From Rhodococcus rhodochrous (GTDB taxonomy: Bacteria > Actinomycetota > Actinomycetes > Mycobacteriales > Mycobacteriaceae): DNA of 64,000 nucleotides. The position numbers and the translations under genes are program-made. A model generated the notes under the pieces. It was not told the DNA's origin and made no database searches. It saw nothing but the letters and a program-made list of their open reading frames with translations. Of the stretch, positions 44,408 through 53,327 are shown one piece after another. Location of the stretch: NCBI RefSeq assembly GCF_900187265.1, contig NZ_LT906450.1:3525444-3589443 (forward strand), read 5' to 3'. The stretch's first letter is position 1, and every line of letters begins with the position of its first letter.

Positions 44408-45042
44408 TGCGGTGCTCCCTTTCCGCTCTCGGTCTGATCCGATGTTCCGGTTGCCGCGTCCACGGCCTTCTCCCGCATGAAACCGCGATCGCGCGCCACG
44501 TCGGCCAGCAGGCCCCGCAGCTGCTTGCGACCCCGGTGCAGTCTCGACATCACGGTGCCGATCGGCGTCCCCATGATCTCGGCGATCTCCTTGTAGGGGA
44601 ACCCTTCGACGTCGGCGTAGTAGACGGCCATGCGGAACTCCTCGGGAAGCTCCTGCAGCGCCGCCTTGATGTCGTCGTCGGGAAGCGCGTCGAGCGCCTC
44701 GACCTCCGCGGACCGCAGACCGGTCGACGAATGCTCGGCCGTGGCGGCGAGCTGCCAGTCGGTGATCTCGTCGGTCGGGTACTGCGCGGGCTGCCGCTGA
44801 CGCTTCCGGTACGAGTTGATGTAGGTGTTGGTGAGGATCCGGTACAGCCAGGCCTTGAGGTTGGTGCCCTCGCGGAACGACCGGAAGGCGGAGAACGCCT
44901 TGATGTAGGTCTCCTGCACGAGGTCCTCGGCGTCGGAGGGATTGCGGGTCATCCGCAGCGCAGCGCCGTAGAGCTGATCGAGCAGGGGAAGCGCATCCCG
45001 CTCGAACCGCTCGGTCAGTTCTTCCACAGACTCCTCGATCAC
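44404..45042 (-). CDS. sigH: ECF sigma factor SigH
   Basis: Encodes 212 residues from GTG at 45042 (GAAGGGA just upstream). Sigma-2 region about 10-80 ([36 protein letters not shown]) and sigma-4 region about 125-185 ([38 protein letters not shown]). It controls oxidative and heat-stress genes (thioredoxin, mycoredoxin, chaperones). A SigH-type promoter about 160 bp upstream indicates autoregulation. The frame is open well upstream, but the extra residues are unlike SigH. Confidence 0.95.
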   Translation of the reverse strand: MIEESVEELTERFERDALPLLDQLYGAALRMTRNPSDAEDLVQETYIKAFSAFRSFREGTNLKAWLYRILTNTYINSYRKRQRQPAQYPTDEITDWQLAATAEHSSTGLRSAEVEALDALPDDDIKAALQELPEEFRMAVYYADVEGFPYKEIAEIMGTPIGTVMSRLHRGRKQLRGLLADVARDRGFMREKAVDAATGTSDQTESGKGAPQ

Positions 45043-45201
45043 ACCGATCCCTTCATCGACGCCTGCCGAGAAGGCTACCGGTCCGTCGGGGTCCGGATCG
45101 GCGGGACGTCTGACGGCGTCCGGTCGAGGCGGGCACAGCACTGCCACGAATTCTCCGATCGTCGGGTGTCGGGTGGCCGGTGGATCCACCCGTCGGTGTG
45201 C

Positions 45202-45227
45202 AACGCCGTACCCGCCGCACTTGTTCC
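45202..45227 (-). promoter_or_regulatory. SigH-type autoregulatory promoter of sigH
   Basis: On the minus strand GGAACA (plus 45222-45227), 17-bp spacer, GTT (plus 45202-45204): exact match to the SigH consensus. It lies in the divergent gap to ybaK and gives a leader of about 150 nt. Confidence 0.8.
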
Positions 45228-45254
45228 CCACCTCCGGTTTTCTAGAGTGATCGG

Positions 45255-45752
45255 ATGGCCTCGACATCCACTCCCGCGACGGTGTTGTTGAAGCGCGAGA
45301 AGGTCGCGCACCGGGTCCACGAGTACGCACACGACCCGAGGTCGTCGTCCTTCGGCGCCGAAGCCGTCGAGGAACTCGGCGCACGTCTCGGGGTCTCCCC
45401 CGATCAGATCTTCAAGACGCTGGTGGTGTCGCTGTCGGACGGCAAGCTCGCCGTCGCGGTGATCCCGGTCCCGGCGACGCTGTCGCTGAAGGCCGCAGCA
45501 GGGGCACTGGGCGGCGGCAAGGCCGTGATGGCCGATCACACCGCCGCCGAACGCGCGACCGGATACGTCGTCGGTGGCATCTCTCCGCTCGGGCAGCGCA
45601 AGCGTCTGCGCACCGTGATCGACGTCTCCGCCGAGCAGTGGGACCGGGTGCTGTGCAGCGCGGGGCGGCGCGGACTCGAGATCGAACTGGATCCGCACGA
45701 TCTGATCCGGCTGACCGGTGCGGTCGTGGCCCCGATCACGGCCGGGCCGTAG
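45255..45752 (+). CDS. ybaK: YbaK-type Cys-tRNA(Pro)/Cys-tRNA(Cys) deacylase
   Basis: Encodes 165 residues. Single YbaK/EbsC domain with the conserved FKTLVV and [12 protein letters not shown] segments; the Lys of the first is catalytic. It hydrolyses Cys mischarged on tRNA(Pro). Divergent from sigH, but the -10 of its own promoter is not evident. Confidence 0.92.
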   Translation: MASTSTPATVLLKREKVAHRVHEYAHDPRSSSFGAEAVEELGARLGVSPDQIFKTLVVSLSDGKLAVAVIPVPATLSLKAAAGALGGGKAVMADHTAAERATGYVVGGISPLGQRKRLRTVIDVSAEQWDRVLCSAGRRGLEIELDPHDLIRLTGAVVAPITAGP

Positions 45753-45773
45753 AGCACCGCGGCCCGGCGGCAC

Positions 45774-46529
45774 CTACAGCAGCACCATCTGGTCGCCGGC
45801 GCCGTCGTCGGGTTGCAACAGTTCGGGGCCGTTGTTGCGGATGCTGTTGACCTTCGCGGACACGCGGCGGATCTCGATCGCCGAGATCGCCTCGAGGCTC
45901 GGCACGATCAGATCCGGGTGGCCGAGGCTGTCGGGGTCGAGCCACGCGTCCCATCGCTCCGCGGGGAGGATCAGCGGCATCCGCTCGTGCACGTTGCCGA
46001 GTTGCTCGACCGACTGCGCGGTGAGGATCGCCGTGCTCGACAGCGGTGGTGCCTTCGGGTTCCGCGGGTCGCGCCACTCCGCCCACACTCCGGCCATGCA
46101 GATCCGCGATCCGTCGGCGGGCGCCATGAAGTACGGCACCTTGCGGGGTCTGCCGTCCGGCGCGGGTTCGACCTGCCATTCGTACCAGCCGTCCATCGGG
46201 ACGAGGCACCGCTTGTGGCGCAGCGACCGTGCGAAGCTCGGCTTGGTGGCGACCGACTCGGATCGTGCGTTGATCAGCGGTGCGCTTCCGCCCACCTCCT
46301 CGGCGAACGGCGGCACGAGTCCCCAGCGCATGCGCCGGACACGGCGGCGGACGGGACCGTCGGGATCGTCTCCGTCGTGCCGGGCGACGACGGTGAGCAC
46401 CTCGGTCGTCGGCGCGACATTGTAGTCGGGCCCGCGCCGGTCCCGGCCGCTGTCGCCGGTCTCGTCGAGTGCGTCGAGTTCGACGGCGAGCGTCGCCGGG
46501 TCGGCCGTGGAGACATACCTTCCGCACAT
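45774..46529 (-). CDS. SRAP-domain protein (HMCES/YedK type)
   Basis: Encodes 251 residues. The mature N-terminus begins MCGRY, exposing the catalytic Cys2 that crosslinks to abasic sites in single-stranded [17 protein letters not shown] and HERMPLIL carry the active-site Asn, Glu and His. It protects or repairs abasic sites. The ATG at 46529 is chosen because Cys2 must be terminal; the frame is open further upstream. It corresponds to Rv3226c. Confidence 0.93.
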   Translation of the reverse strand: MCGRYVSTADPATLAVELDALDETGDSGRDRRGPDYNVAPTTEVLTVVARHDGDDPDGPVRRRVRRMRWGLVPPFAEEVGGSAPLINARSESVATKPSFARSLRHKRCLVPMDGWYEWQVEPAPDGRPRKVPYFMAPADGSRICMAGVWAEWRDPRNPKAPPLSSTAILTAQSVEQLGNVHERMPLILPAERWDAWLDPDSLGHPDLIVPSLEAISAIEIRRVSAKVNSIRNNGPELLQPDDGAGDQMVLL

Positions 46530-46627
46530 GCCGTCGAGTGTGGCATCGCCGGGTGACGGAACCGACACCGGCGCGCACCGGGTGGGCGAGGGTGCCCGCA
46601 CCGGTCCGGATGGGCGAAGATGGTCGG

Positions 46628-47896
46628 GTGAGTCTGTGGAGAGCACCCCGCGCCGTGTCCCCGGTTCGAGCGTCGGTGACGCTGCCGGGATCGAAGTCGA
46701 TCACCAACCGTGCCCTGATCCTGGCCGCACTCGCCGACGGGCCGTCCACCCTGACCGGCGCGCTGCGCAGCCGCGACACCGATCTGATGATCGGGGCCCT
46801 GCGCACGCTCGGCACGACCGTCACCGAGCGCGACGGCGGCACCACCCTCGACGTGACCCCCGGTGCCCTGCGCGGAGGTGAGGTCGCCTGTGGACTGGCC
46901 GGCACCGTCATGCGGTTCGTTCCGCCGCTGGCCGCACTGGCCGACGGCGACGTGCGGTTCGACGGCGACGAACAGGCCCGCGTCCGCCCGATGAGCACCG
47001 TGCTCGACGCCCTGCGCGCCCTCGGCGCCGACATCGACGGCGACCGGCTCCCCTTCACCGTGCACGGCCGCGGTGCGGTGCGCGGCGGTTCCGTCACCAT
47101 CGACGCGTCCGCCTCCTCGCAGTTCGTCTCGGGTCTGCTGCTGTCCGGTGCCGCCTTCGACGAGGGCGTGGTGGTCCACCACGCCGGCGAACCGGTGCCG
47201 TCGATGCCGCACATCGAGATGACGGTCGAGATGCTCCGCGCGGCCGGGGTCCCCGTCGATACCTCGGAAGCCGACACCTGGCGGGTGCCCCCGACGACGA
47301 TCAAGGCCGTCGACGTCACCGTCGAGCCCGACCTGTCGAACGCGACCCCCTTCCTCGCGGCCGCGGCGGTCACCGGTGGTGTCGTCTCGGTGCCCCTGTG
47401 GCCCGAGTCGACCACTCAGGCCGGCGACGCGATCCGCGGCATCCTCGAGCAGATGGGCGCCGAGGTGACCTGGGCCGACGGGACGCTGACCGTGCGCGGC
47501 CCCGGCGAACTGCGGGGGCTCGACGTGGACCTGCACGACGTCGGGGAGCTGGCACCGACCGTCGCGGCCCTTGCGGCGGTCGCCGCTTCGCCCTCCGACC
47601 TGCGCGGCATCGCGCACCTGCGCGGTCACGAGACCGACCGGCTCGCGGCACTCGCCACCGAGATCGCCCGTCTCGGCGGGTCCATCACCGAGACCGAGGA
47701 CGGGCTGCACATCGAGCCGGCTCCGCTGCACGGTGGTATCTGGCACTCCTACGCCGACCATCGGATGGCCACGGCCGGGGCGATCCTCGGACTCGTCGTC
47801 GACGGGATCGAGGTCGAGGACATCGGCACCACCGCCAAGACGCTCCCCGACTTCGAGGGTCTGTGGGAGTCGCTGCTGACGGGGAGCGACTCCTGA
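46628..47896 (+). CDS. aroA: EPSP synthase AroA
   Basis: Encodes 422 residues from GTG at 46628. [12 protein letters not shown] (substrate loop), [12 protein letters not shown] and RGHETDRL are EPSP synthase signatures. It joins PEP to shikimate 3-phosphate in aromatic amino acid biosynthesis. An ATG at 46610 is an alternative, but homologue N-termini fit 46628. It overlaps rsgA. Confidence 0.96.
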   Translation: MSLWRAPRAVSPVRASVTLPGSKSITNRALILAALADGPSTLTGALRSRDTDLMIGALRTLGTTVTERDGGTTLDVTPGALRGGEVACGLAGTVMRFVPPLAALADGDVRFDGDEQARVRPMSTVLDALRALGADIDGDRLPFTVHGRGAVRGGSVTIDASASSQFVSGLLLSGAAFDEGVVVHHAGEPVPSMPHIEMTVEMLRAAGVPVDTSEADTWRVPPTTIKAVDVTVEPDLSNATPFLAAAAVTGGVVSVPLWPESTTQAGDAIRGILEQMGAEVTWADGTLTVRGPGELRGLDVDLHDVGELAPTVAALAAVAASPSDLRGIAHLRGHETDRLAALATEIARLGGSITETEDGLHIEPAPLHGGIWHSYADHRMATAGAILGLVVDGIEVEDIGTTAKTLPDFEGLWESLLTGSDS

Positions 47897-48882
47897 GGCG
47901 GCGGGAGTACGACGAGTCCGACGTCCGGGTCCGCCCCGGACGCGGCTCGCGGCCGCGCACGAAGGATCGCCCGGCCCACCGCAATGCCGAGGAGGGCATG
48001 GTCGTCACCGTCGACCGAGGTCGGTGGGGTGTCGCACTCGGCGGTGATCCCGACCGGATCGTCACCACGATGCGGGCACGTGAGCTCGGCCGGACCCCGA
48101 TCGTGGTTGGCGATCAGGTGGGTGTCGTCGGCGACCTCTCCGGTCGCCCCGACACGCTCGCGCGCATCGTGCGGGTCGAGGACCGCAGCACCGTGCTGCG
48201 ACGCACGGCCGACGACACCGACCCGTTCGAGCGCATCGTCGTCGCCAATGCCGAACAGCTGCTCATCGTGGTCGCACTCGCCGATCCCCCACCGCGGACC
48301 GGACTGGTCGAACGCGCACTCGTCGCAGCCTATGCCGGGGGTCTCGCCCCGTTGCTGGGACTGACCAAGAGCGATCTCGCCGATCCCGACGAGTTCGCTG
48401 CACACTTCGCGGATCTCGACATCCCGGTGCTGCTCGTCGGTCAGGGCGACGATCTCACCGCCCTGCACGAGCGGATCGACGGTCGCGTGACCGCCCTGAT
48501 CGGGCACTCGGGGGTCGGCAAGTCGACACTGGTGAACAGGCTCGTCCCCGACGCCGACCGCGCCACCGGTGAGGTCTCCGGGGTGGGCAAGGGACGGCAC
48601 ACCTCCACCCAGTCGGTGGCCCTGCACCTGCCCGAGGGCGGGTGGGTGGTCGACACCCCGGGCATCCGGTCGTTCGGGCTCGCGCACATCGGGCCCGACG
48701 ACGTCGTCGCATCGTTCGGGGACCTGGCCGAAGCGGTCGAAGACTGCCCGCGCGGGTGCACGCATCTCGGCCCGCCCGCCGATCCCGAATGTGCCTTCGA
48801 CTCGTTGGAGGGCAAGTCGCACAACCGGGCGATGGCCGTGCGTGAACTGCTCACGGCGCTCGCGTCCAACGACCCTTGGTGA
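47863..48882 (+). CDS. rsgA: Ribosome small-subunit GTPase RsgA
   Basis: Encodes 339 residues if GTG 47863 is used. OB-fold N-terminus, then a circularly permuted GTPase with LLGLTKSDL (G4), [12 protein letters not shown] (G1) and [10 protein letters not shown] (G3), and a C-terminal zinc site CPRGCTHLG...EC. It checks 30S maturation. A CTG at 47893, overlapping the aroA stop as CTGA and preceded by GGGGAG, would start the protein at [12 protein letters not shown], nearer to homologues. Confidence 0.93.
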   Translation: MGVAADGERLLRRREYDESDVRVRPGRGSRPRTKDRPAHRNAEEGMVVTVDRGRWGVALGGDPDRIVTTMRARELGRTPIVVGDQVGVVGDLSGRPDTLARIVRVEDRSTVLRRTADDTDPFERIVVANAEQLLIVVALADPPPRTGLVERALVAAYAGGLAPLLGLTKSDLADPDEFAAHFADLDIPVLLVGQGDDLTALHERIDGRVTALIGHSGVGKSTLVNRLVPDADRATGEVSGVGKGRHTSTQSVALHLPEGGWVVDTPGIRSFGLAHIGPDDVVASFGDLAEAVEDCPRGCTHLGPPADPECAFDSLEGKSHNRAMAVRELLTALASNDPW

Positions 48883-48917
48883 ACCGACGAACCCCGGTTG
48901 AACGCACGAACCCCGGC
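48880..48917. repeat. 19-bp imperfect tandem duplication at the rsgA stop
   Basis: tgaaccgacgaaccccggt (48880-48898) and tgaacgcacgaaccccggc (48899-48917), 16 of 19 identical. The first TGA is the rsgA stop; the second copy forms the left arm of the terminator. Confidence 0.75.
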
Positions 48918-48940
48918 ACCTGTGGGTGCCGGGGTTCGTG
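48905..48940. terminator. Bidirectional terminator between rsgA and the desaturase gene
   Basis: Perfect 16-bp stem cacgaaccccggcacc / ggtgccggggttcgtg with a 4-nt loop, then ctcgttctcg. Confidence 0.87.
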
Positions 48941-48956
48941 CTCGTTCTCGTGACCG

Positions 48957-50192
48957 TCAGCGCATGCCGAGCGCGCGGCGGATGAATCCGCGCTTGCGGG
49001 TCTTCTCGATGGTGGTGGCCAGACCCACGCGGCGGCCGGTGGCCGGATCGATCTCCGGCGCTCCGCCGAAGCCCCGCTCGGAGGCGGTCTCCGGGGCGGC
49101 GTCGCGGTCGTCCTTGAGGTACTTGTCGGGCAGCGACAGCTTCGCGATGGTGCGCCACGACTTCCAGTACTGCACCGCGAGCGGGCCGGTGGTGTACGGC
49201 AGGTCGTACTTCTCGCACAGCTCACGCACGCGCACCGCGATCTCCGCGTACCGGTTGGACGGCAGGTCGGGGTAGATGTGGTGCTCGATCTGGTAGCTCA
49301 GGTTGCCGGTCATGAAGTCCATGACCTTGCCGCCGGAGATGTTCGCGGAGCCGAGCATCTGACGCAGGTACCACTGGGCACGCGTCTCGGTCTCGATGTC
49401 CTGCTTCGTGAACTTCTCCGCACCGTCCGGGAAGTGACCGCAGAAGATCACCGCGTTGGTCCAGATGTTGCGCACGAAGTTGGCCGTGGCGTTGGCCTTC
49501 ATCGTGGACTTCCACGACTTGCCGGTGAGCGCCGGGTAGATCACGTAGTCCTTGAGGTGCTGCTTGCCGAGCTTGGCGAGCACCTCCTTGCCGCGTGCCT
49601 TGGTGAGCTCGCGGTCGTCGCGTCCCTGGATGACCTTGCCGAGCTCGAGCAGCTGGATGGCGATGCCGTACTGGAACAGTGCCGCGAGGATCGCGTTGTA
49701 CGCGACGTTGCCGAGGTAGAACGGCTTCCACCGCTGGTCGCGGGTGACCCGCAGCAGACCGTATCCGACATCGTCGTCCATCCCGAGGATGTTGGTGTAC
49801 TTGTGATGCAGGTAGTTGTGGGTGATCTTCCAGTGCGCCGACGGGTCGACGTTGTCCCACTCCCAGTTGGCCGAGTGCACCTCGGGGTCGTTCATCCAGT
49901 CCCACTGCCCGTGCATCACGTTGTGCCCGAGCTCCATGTTCTCGATGATCTTCGACAGGGAGAGCATGCCTGTGCCCAGCAGCCACAGCGGACGCTTGTT
50001 CGAGCCGAGCAGCACGAGGCGCCCGCCGATCTCGAGGCCGCGCTGCAGCCGGATCGTGTTGCGGACGTATCGAGCGTCGCGCTCACCGCGGGACTCCTCG
50101 ATATCGCGCCGGATGGCGTCGAGTTCGCGGCCGATGGCCTCGACGTCCGCCTCCGTCAGGTGCGCGTACTCCTTGACATCCGATATCGCCAT
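48957..50192 (-). CDS. desA3: Acyl-CoA/fatty acid desaturase, DesA3 type
   Basis: Encodes 411 residues. Membrane di-iron desaturase with histidine boxes HNVMH (90-94), HNYLHH (125-130) and QIEHH. Counterpart of Rv3229c, which makes oleoyl-CoA with the Rv3230c reductase. Its own promoter region carries a TACGGGCCCGTA palindrome. A -10-like TAGAGT (minus strand, plus 50199-50204) lies so close to the ATG that the mRNA may be leaderless. Confidence 0.94.
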   Translation of the reverse strand: MAISDVKEYAHLTEADVEAIGRELDAIRRDIEESRGERDARYVRNTIRLQRGLEIGGRLVLLGSNKRPLWLLGTGMLSLSKIIENMELGHNVMHGQWDWMNDPEVHSANWEWDNVDPSAHWKITHNYLHHKYTNILGMDDDVGYGLLRVTRDQRWKPFYLGNVAYNAILAALFQYGIAIQLLELGKVIQGRDDRELTKARGKEVLAKLGKQHLKDYVIYPALTGKSWKSTMKANATANFVRNIWTNAVIFCGHFPDGAEKFTKQDIETETRAQWYLRQMLGSANISGGKVMDFMTGNLSYQIEHHIYPDLPSNRYAEIAVRVRELCEKYDLPYTTGPLAVQYWKSWRTIAKLSLPDKYLKDDRDAAPETASERGFGGAPEIDPATGRRVGLATTIEKTRKRGFIRRALGMR

Positions 50193-50213
50193 GGGAGCTA
50201 CTCTACCGTAGGT

Positions 50214-50225
50214 TACGGGCCCGTA
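50214..50225. promoter_or_regulatory. Palindromic operator before desA3
   Basis: TACGGGCCCGTA is a perfect 12-bp palindrome inside GGTTACGGGCCCGTAGGTTA, which repeats the two sites found before the reductase gene. An overlapping half-site CCGTAGGTTACGG lies at 50206-50218. It covers the likely core promoter. Confidence 0.65.
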
Positions 50226-50255
50226 GGTTAGCCGGATTGAGGGCTGTGGCGCGAA

Positions 50256-51542
50256 TCACACGGTGGCGGAAGGTTCCCGGTGACTCGATTCACCACGGCG
50301 ACGACGACGCTCTGCTACCGCATGCTCGGCGTGGACCCGCAGCGCCGTGAGCAGACCCCGGCGACGTCCGGTGGACGCCTCGGTGACCACCACGGGCGCG
50401 TCCGGACGCCACCTGTCGAACTTGCGCTCGGAGGAGGTCTCGGGGGCATCGTCGGCCGTCGCCTTGAGGAACCGGTCGGGCAACGCGAGCTTGTGGATCG
50501 TGCGCAGGGCGAGCCAGTACTGCCGGGCGAGCGAGCCGGTCGTGTACGGCAGGTCGTACTTGCCGCACAGCGCCCGCACACGGGCGGCGATCTCCGGGTA
50601 GCGGTTGCTCGGGAGGTCCGGGAACAGGTGATGCTCGATCTGGTAACTGAGATTCCCGGTGAGGAAATCCATCGCACGCCCACCGGAAATGTTTGCGCTG
50701 CCGAGCAACTGGCGCAGATACCACTCCCCGCGCGTCTCGTTCTCGTAGTGCTCGGTCGTGAACTTCTCTGCGCCGTCGGGGAAGTGGCCGCAGAAGATCA
50801 CGAGATACGCCCAGATGTTGCGGATCACGTTCGCGGTGAGGTTCGCGGTCAACGTGCTGCGCCAGGCCGGGCCGGTGAGCGCCGGGAAGAACACCAGGTC
50901 CTTGACGACCTGCCGGCCGGCCTTCGCCGCGAATTCCTTGTTGGGCCCCGAATTCCACTGCGTGGGCGGGACGCCCTCGAGTTCCTTCTTCGCCGAGAGG
51001 TCGTGCAGCGCGATCCCCCACTCGAAGGTCAGCGCGAGGACGATGTTCGCGATGGGCTGCGCGAGATTGCGCGGACGCCACTTCTCGTCGCGCGTCATCC
51101 GCAGGATGCCGAATCCCACGTCCTCGTCCATGCCCACGATGTTCGTGTAGGTGTGGTGCGCGTAGTTGTGGGCGCGCTTCCAGTGCTCGGACGGACCGGT
51201 CTGATCCCATTCCCACGAGGTCGAATGGATCTCGGGGTCGTTCATCCAGTCCCACTGCCCGTGCATCACGTTGTGCCCGAGTTCCATGTTCTCGATGATC
51301 TTCGCGAGCGACAGCGCAGCGGTACCGATGATCCAGCGCGACCGTCGACGCGAACCGAACAGCGCGCAGCGTCCGACCACCTCCAGCACACGCTGCGCAC
51401 GGATGACGGAATGGATGTAGCGGGCGTCCCGCGGGCCGCGCGAATTCTCCACATCCCGTCGAATCGCGTCGAATTCGTTTGCAAGAGCAACGATGTCGTC
51501 TTCGGTCAGATGAGAGAACGCGCGGATATCGGTGATGGCCAA
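50256..51542 (-). CDS. Second DesA3-type fatty acid desaturase
   Basis: Encodes 428 residues from a TTG start at 51542 with GAAGGATC upstream. It is a close paralogue of the neighbouring desaturase, with the same boxes HNVMH, HNYAHH and QIEHH and identical stretches such as ENMELGHNVMHGQWDWMNDP. The C-terminus is longer and Arg-rich. It is 31 bp after the reductase gene on the same strand, so it is probably cotranscribed with its electron donor. Different regiospecificity or chain length is possible. Confidence 0.9.
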   Translation of the reverse strand: MAITDIRAFSHLTEDDIVALANEFDAIRRDVENSRGPRDARYIHSVIRAQRVLEVVGRCALFGSRRRSRWIIGTAALSLAKIIENMELGHNVMHGQWDWMNDPEIHSTSWEWDQTGPSEHWKRAHNYAHHTYTNIVGMDEDVGFGILRMTRDEKWRPRNLAQPIANIVLALTFEWGIALHDLSAKKELEGVPPTQWNSGPNKEFAAKAGRQVVKDLVFFPALTGPAWRSTLTANLTANVIRNIWAYLVIFCGHFPDGAEKFTTEHYENETRGEWYLRQLLGSANISGGRAMDFLTGNLSYQIEHHLFPDLPSNRYPEIAARVRALCGKYDLPYTTGSLARQYWLALRTIHKLALPDRFLKATADDAPETSSERKFDRWRPDAPVVVTEASTGRRRGLLTALRVHAEHAVAERRRRRGESSHREPSATV

Positions 51543-51573
51543 GCGGGATCCTTCGGAGGTTTGCTGTCGGTGT

Positions 51574-52704
51574 CTACACGTCCAGTGTGCAGTCGCCGGC
51601 AGCGGCGGAGATGCAGGTCTGGACGCGTTCGCCCTCTGCGTGCTCCTTGCCGGATCGCAGATCGACGACGTGCCCCTTCTCGAGCGGCACAACACAAGTC
51701 TGACAGATTCCCATGCGACAACCGAAGGGCATCAGCGCACCGACGCTCTCACCGGCCTCGAGAATCGTCGTGGCGCCGTCCACGGTGACGGTCTTGCCGG
51801 ACTTCGCGAACGTGATCGTTCCGCCCGACCCCGAGGTGTCGGCGCGGCTGACGGCGAAGCGCTCGAGGTGGACCTGATCCTCGATGCCCTCCGCGACCCA
51901 GTGCGCGGTGATGTCGTCGAGCATCTGCTGGGGACCGCACGCCCAGGTCTGACGCTCGCGCCAGTCGGGGCACACCTCGTCGAGCTCCGAGAGCGCGAAC
52001 TTGCCCTTCTCACGGGTGTGACGCACGTGCACGCGGAACCGATCGTGGGTGGCGTCGAAACGCTCGAGCTCGGACCGGAACATCACGTTCTCGGCCGTCG
52101 GCGCGGAGTGGATGTGCACGACGTCGGGCAGGTCGAGTTCGCGCTCGACCGCACGCCGGTCGAGCGTCCGCAGCATCGACATGATCGGCGTGATGCCACT
52201 GCCGGCCGTGAGGAAGAGGATCTTCGCCGGCGGCGGGTCGGGCAGGACGAAATCGCCCTTCGGGGCGGCAAGGCGCACGACGGTGCCCTCGGGGACCCCG
52301 CCGACGAGGTGGCTGGACAGGAAGCCCTCGGGCATCGCCTTCACGGCGATGGAGATGACCTTGTCATCCCAGGTGGGCGAGGAGGTCAGCGAGTAGGAGC
52401 GCCAGTGCCAGCGACCGTCGATGTGCAGACCGATGCCGATGTACTGGCCGGGTGCGTATCCGAAGTCGAAGCCCCAGCCGGGACGGATGACGATCGTCGC
52501 GGAATCGGGGGTCTCCTGGCGCACCGAGACGATGCGCCCGCGCAGTTCACGGGCGGACCACAGCGGGTTGACCAGATGCAGGTAGTCGTCGGGGAGCAGA
52601 GGGGTGGTCAGCCGGGCCACCGCGCCACGCAGGACGTTGGAGAGCGACTTCTCCCCTGGCGCGACGTGTGCCGCAGGCTTCTCGATCCATTCCTTCAGGC
52701 CCAT
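51574..52704 (-). CDS. Ferredoxin-reductase electron donor to the desaturases
   Basis: Encodes 376 residues. FAD-binding domain (RSYSLTSSP), NAD(P)H-binding domain ([17 protein letters not shown]) and a C-terminal plant-type [2Fe-2S] ferredoxin with CRMGICQTC and a final Cys in AAAGDC. Counterpart of Rv3230c, which supplies electrons to DesA3. ATG 52704 follows GAGGAGAAACGG. It heads the reductase-desaturase operon behind two palindromic sites. Confidence 0.94.
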   Translation of the reverse strand: MGLKEWIEKPAAHVAPGEKSLSNVLRGAVARLTTPLLPDDYLHLVNPLWSARELRGRIVSVRQETPDSATIVIRPGWGFDFGYAPGQYIGIGLHIDGRWHWRSYSLTSSPTWDDKVISIAVKAMPEGFLSSHLVGGVPEGTVVRLAAPKGDFVLPDPPPAKILFLTAGSGITPIMSMLRTLDRRAVERELDLPDVVHIHSAPTAENVMFRSELERFDATHDRFRVHVRHTREKGKFALSELDEVCPDWRERQTWACGPQQMLDDITAHWVAEGIEDQVHLERFAVSRADTSGSGGTITFAKSGKTVTVDGATTILEAGESVGALMPFGCRMGICQTCVVPLEKGHVVDLRSGKEHAEGERVQTCISAAAGDCTLDV

Positions 52705-52728
52705 CCGACCGTTTCTCCTCACTCCGGT

Positions 52729-52740
52729 TACGGCTCCGTA
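52729..52740. promoter_or_regulatory. Palindromic operator 1 before the reductase gene
   Basis: TACGG-CT-CCGTA inside GGTTACGGCTCCGTAGGTTA, sharing flanks with the desA3 site. Confidence 0.62.
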
Positions 52741-52753
52741 GGTTATCAGAGGT

Positions 52754-52765
52754 TACGGAAGCGTA
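52754..52765. promoter_or_regulatory. Palindromic operator 2 before the reductase gene
   Basis: TACGGAAGCGTA inside GGTTACGGAAGCGTAGGTT, 25 bp from operator 1, one pair mismatched. Confidence 0.58.
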
Positions 52766-52814
52766 GGTTGAGCGAGAGACGGTCGTCACACCGATGACGT
52801 GGCGATATGCGAGG

Positions 52815-53324
52815 TCAGAGCAGTTCGAGCAGGAAGGGCAGTTCCTGGGCCGCGTACCACGCCAGTTCGTGGTCCTCCGCGTCGCCGAGGACGAACTCGG
52901 CCTCCTCGTCGCCCAGTTCGGCCGCATCGACGATCTCGCGTGCCCGCGCGACGTCGGCCTCCGCCTCCTGCAGGTCGATGTGCACCGACGCGACCGCACG
53001 CATCGTGATCGGCCCGGCGAGCTTGACGACCGCATCGTCGAGATCCGGTCGCGGCTTCACCTCGTCGACGTCGGCCGCGATCACCACCCGACGGGACGCG
53101 AAGGACGGATGATCGTTCGGCTCCTCCGATCCGAGCAACCGCAGCGACGCGCGTGCCGCCTCGGCCATCGCGACCTCGGCGAGCTCCTCGTCGTCGCCCG
53201 CCGTGTAAGCCTCGCGCAGAGCGGGGGTCACCGCGAAGGCCGTCCGGCCCACCGCGTCGACCTCACCGTCGGCGACGAGGCCCTGCAACATCGCGAGCGT
53301 TGCCGGTACATAGACACGCGTCAC
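52815..53324 (-). CDS. Conserved hypothetical protein (Rv3231c type)
   Basis: Encodes 169 residues, acidic, cytosolic, Ala/Glu-rich. N-terminus MTRVYVPATLAMLQGLV; central RRVVIAADVDEVKP. It matches the actinobacterial family at this position and has no assigned function. Its start is 3 bp from the DGAT stop, so it is coupled to the lipid genes upstream. Confidence 0.78.
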   Translation of the reverse strand: MTRVYVPATLAMLQGLVADGEVDAVGRTAFAVTPALREAYTAGDDEELAEVAMAEAARASLRLLGSEEPNDHPSFASRRVVIAADVDEVKPRPDLDDAVVKLAGPITMRAVASVHIDLQEAEADVARAREIVDAAELGDEEAEFVLGDAEDHELAWYAAQELPFLLELL

Positions 53325-53327
53325 TTC

